Assembly (NCBI GenBank): GCA_902802975.1
Contig: CADCOF010000057.1
Location: 1 to 6,397, forward strand
Length of the DNA stretch: 6,397 nt
From: an uncultured Ruminococcus sp.
Lineage (GTDB): Bacteria > Bacillota > Clostridia > Oscillospirales > Acutalibacteraceae
Reading direction: 5' to 3'
The position numbers and the translations under genes were made by a program. Below, one piece after another: positions 6,250 to 6,397 of this stretch. Positions within the stretch are counted from its first letter, which is position 1; the number at the start of each line of letters is the position of its first letter. Below the pieces are notes generated by a model. It ran no database searches. It had not been told where the DNA came from and saw nothing but the letters and a program-made list of their open reading frames with translations.

Positions 6250-6375
6250 CAAGCAAATACGCGCACCAACTTTTAGTATTAACGCAACTTCTTAACCCGC
6301 GGTCCAAAATTATAGTAAACGACATAAATCTTTTCCTAAACGCTTTTTTAGTGTGGAGTTGTTTTGCTAATTCGG

Positions 6376-6397
6376 AATGCGTAATGCGTAATGCGGA
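6376..6397. repeat. Heptanucleotide tandem repeat at right edge
   Basis: Three consecutive 7-bp units, AATGCGT, AATGCGT and AATGCGG, run into the window edge, so the array may continue. A related GAATGCG occurs at 83-89 in the left repeat block. It looks like a small intergenic satellite. Confidence 0.7.

Larger units (their letters stand above)
6192..6397. other. AT-rich intergenic region upstream of the operon
   Basis: No convincing gene lies here. The part next to the promoter (6192-6232) is A/T-rich, which could act as an UP-element-like region. Further right are the weak hairpin, an isolated minus-strand TATAAT (6309-6314) without a good -35 partner, and the edge repeat. A 45-codon minus-strand frame (6188-6325) has only a weak AGGA site and was not called. 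Confidence 0.55.

Noticed and set aside
6188..6325. 45-codon minus-strand frame upstream of the efflux operon (MSFTIILDRG...)
   Set aside because: Only a weak AGGA lies upstream, it crosses the weak hairpin, its stop overlaps the -35 box and it has no recognisable features.

Overview
The window looks like chromosomal DNA from a Gram-positive gut-type clostridium, probably Oscillospiraceae/Ruminococcus-like. This is inferred from three things: strong GGAGG ribosome binding sites, a near-consensus SigA promoter, and an ABC efflux operon of the Gram-positive MacA/MacB-like kind beside short GC-rich hairpin repeats. No 16S or other taxonomic marker is present, so the assignment is tentative. All convincing genes are on the minus strand and read from right to left.

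Right end (about 6125-6397): an intergenic region. It holds a heptanucleotide tandem repeat at the window edge, a weak hairpin that could end upstream transcription, and a very good promoter (TTGACT, 17 bp, TATAAT). An operator-like inverted repeat sits on the -10 box.

Centre (6124 down to 1105): a tightly packed four-gene operon. The order is adaptor 1 (HlyD/MacA-like membrane fusion protein, 379 aa), ABC ATPase (241 aa), adaptor 2 (HlyD-like, 627 aa, with a large insert in its coiled-coil hairpin) and permease (MacB/FtsX-type, 417 aa). Gaps are 12 nt, a 14-nt overlap and 18 nt, and each gene has its own ribosome binding site. The ATPase and permease should form the MacB/LolCDE-type ABC engine. 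The two adaptors should sit outside the membrane and form, or compete for, the adaptor ring. Having two paralogous adaptors, one carrying about 230 extra residues where the hairpin tip should be, is the most unusual feature. The substrate cannot be read from the sequence: there is no peptide precursor, two-component system or resistance enzyme in the window.

Left end (1-1104): a GC-rich palindromic repeat block directly abuts the permease stop codon and fills most of the 244-nt gap. It is followed by a gene of unknown function (249 aa) with an internally duplicated motif. That gene's last eleven codons run into a second block of palindromic repeats, which continues to the window edge. These blocks look like dispersed, hairpin-forming intergenic repeats.
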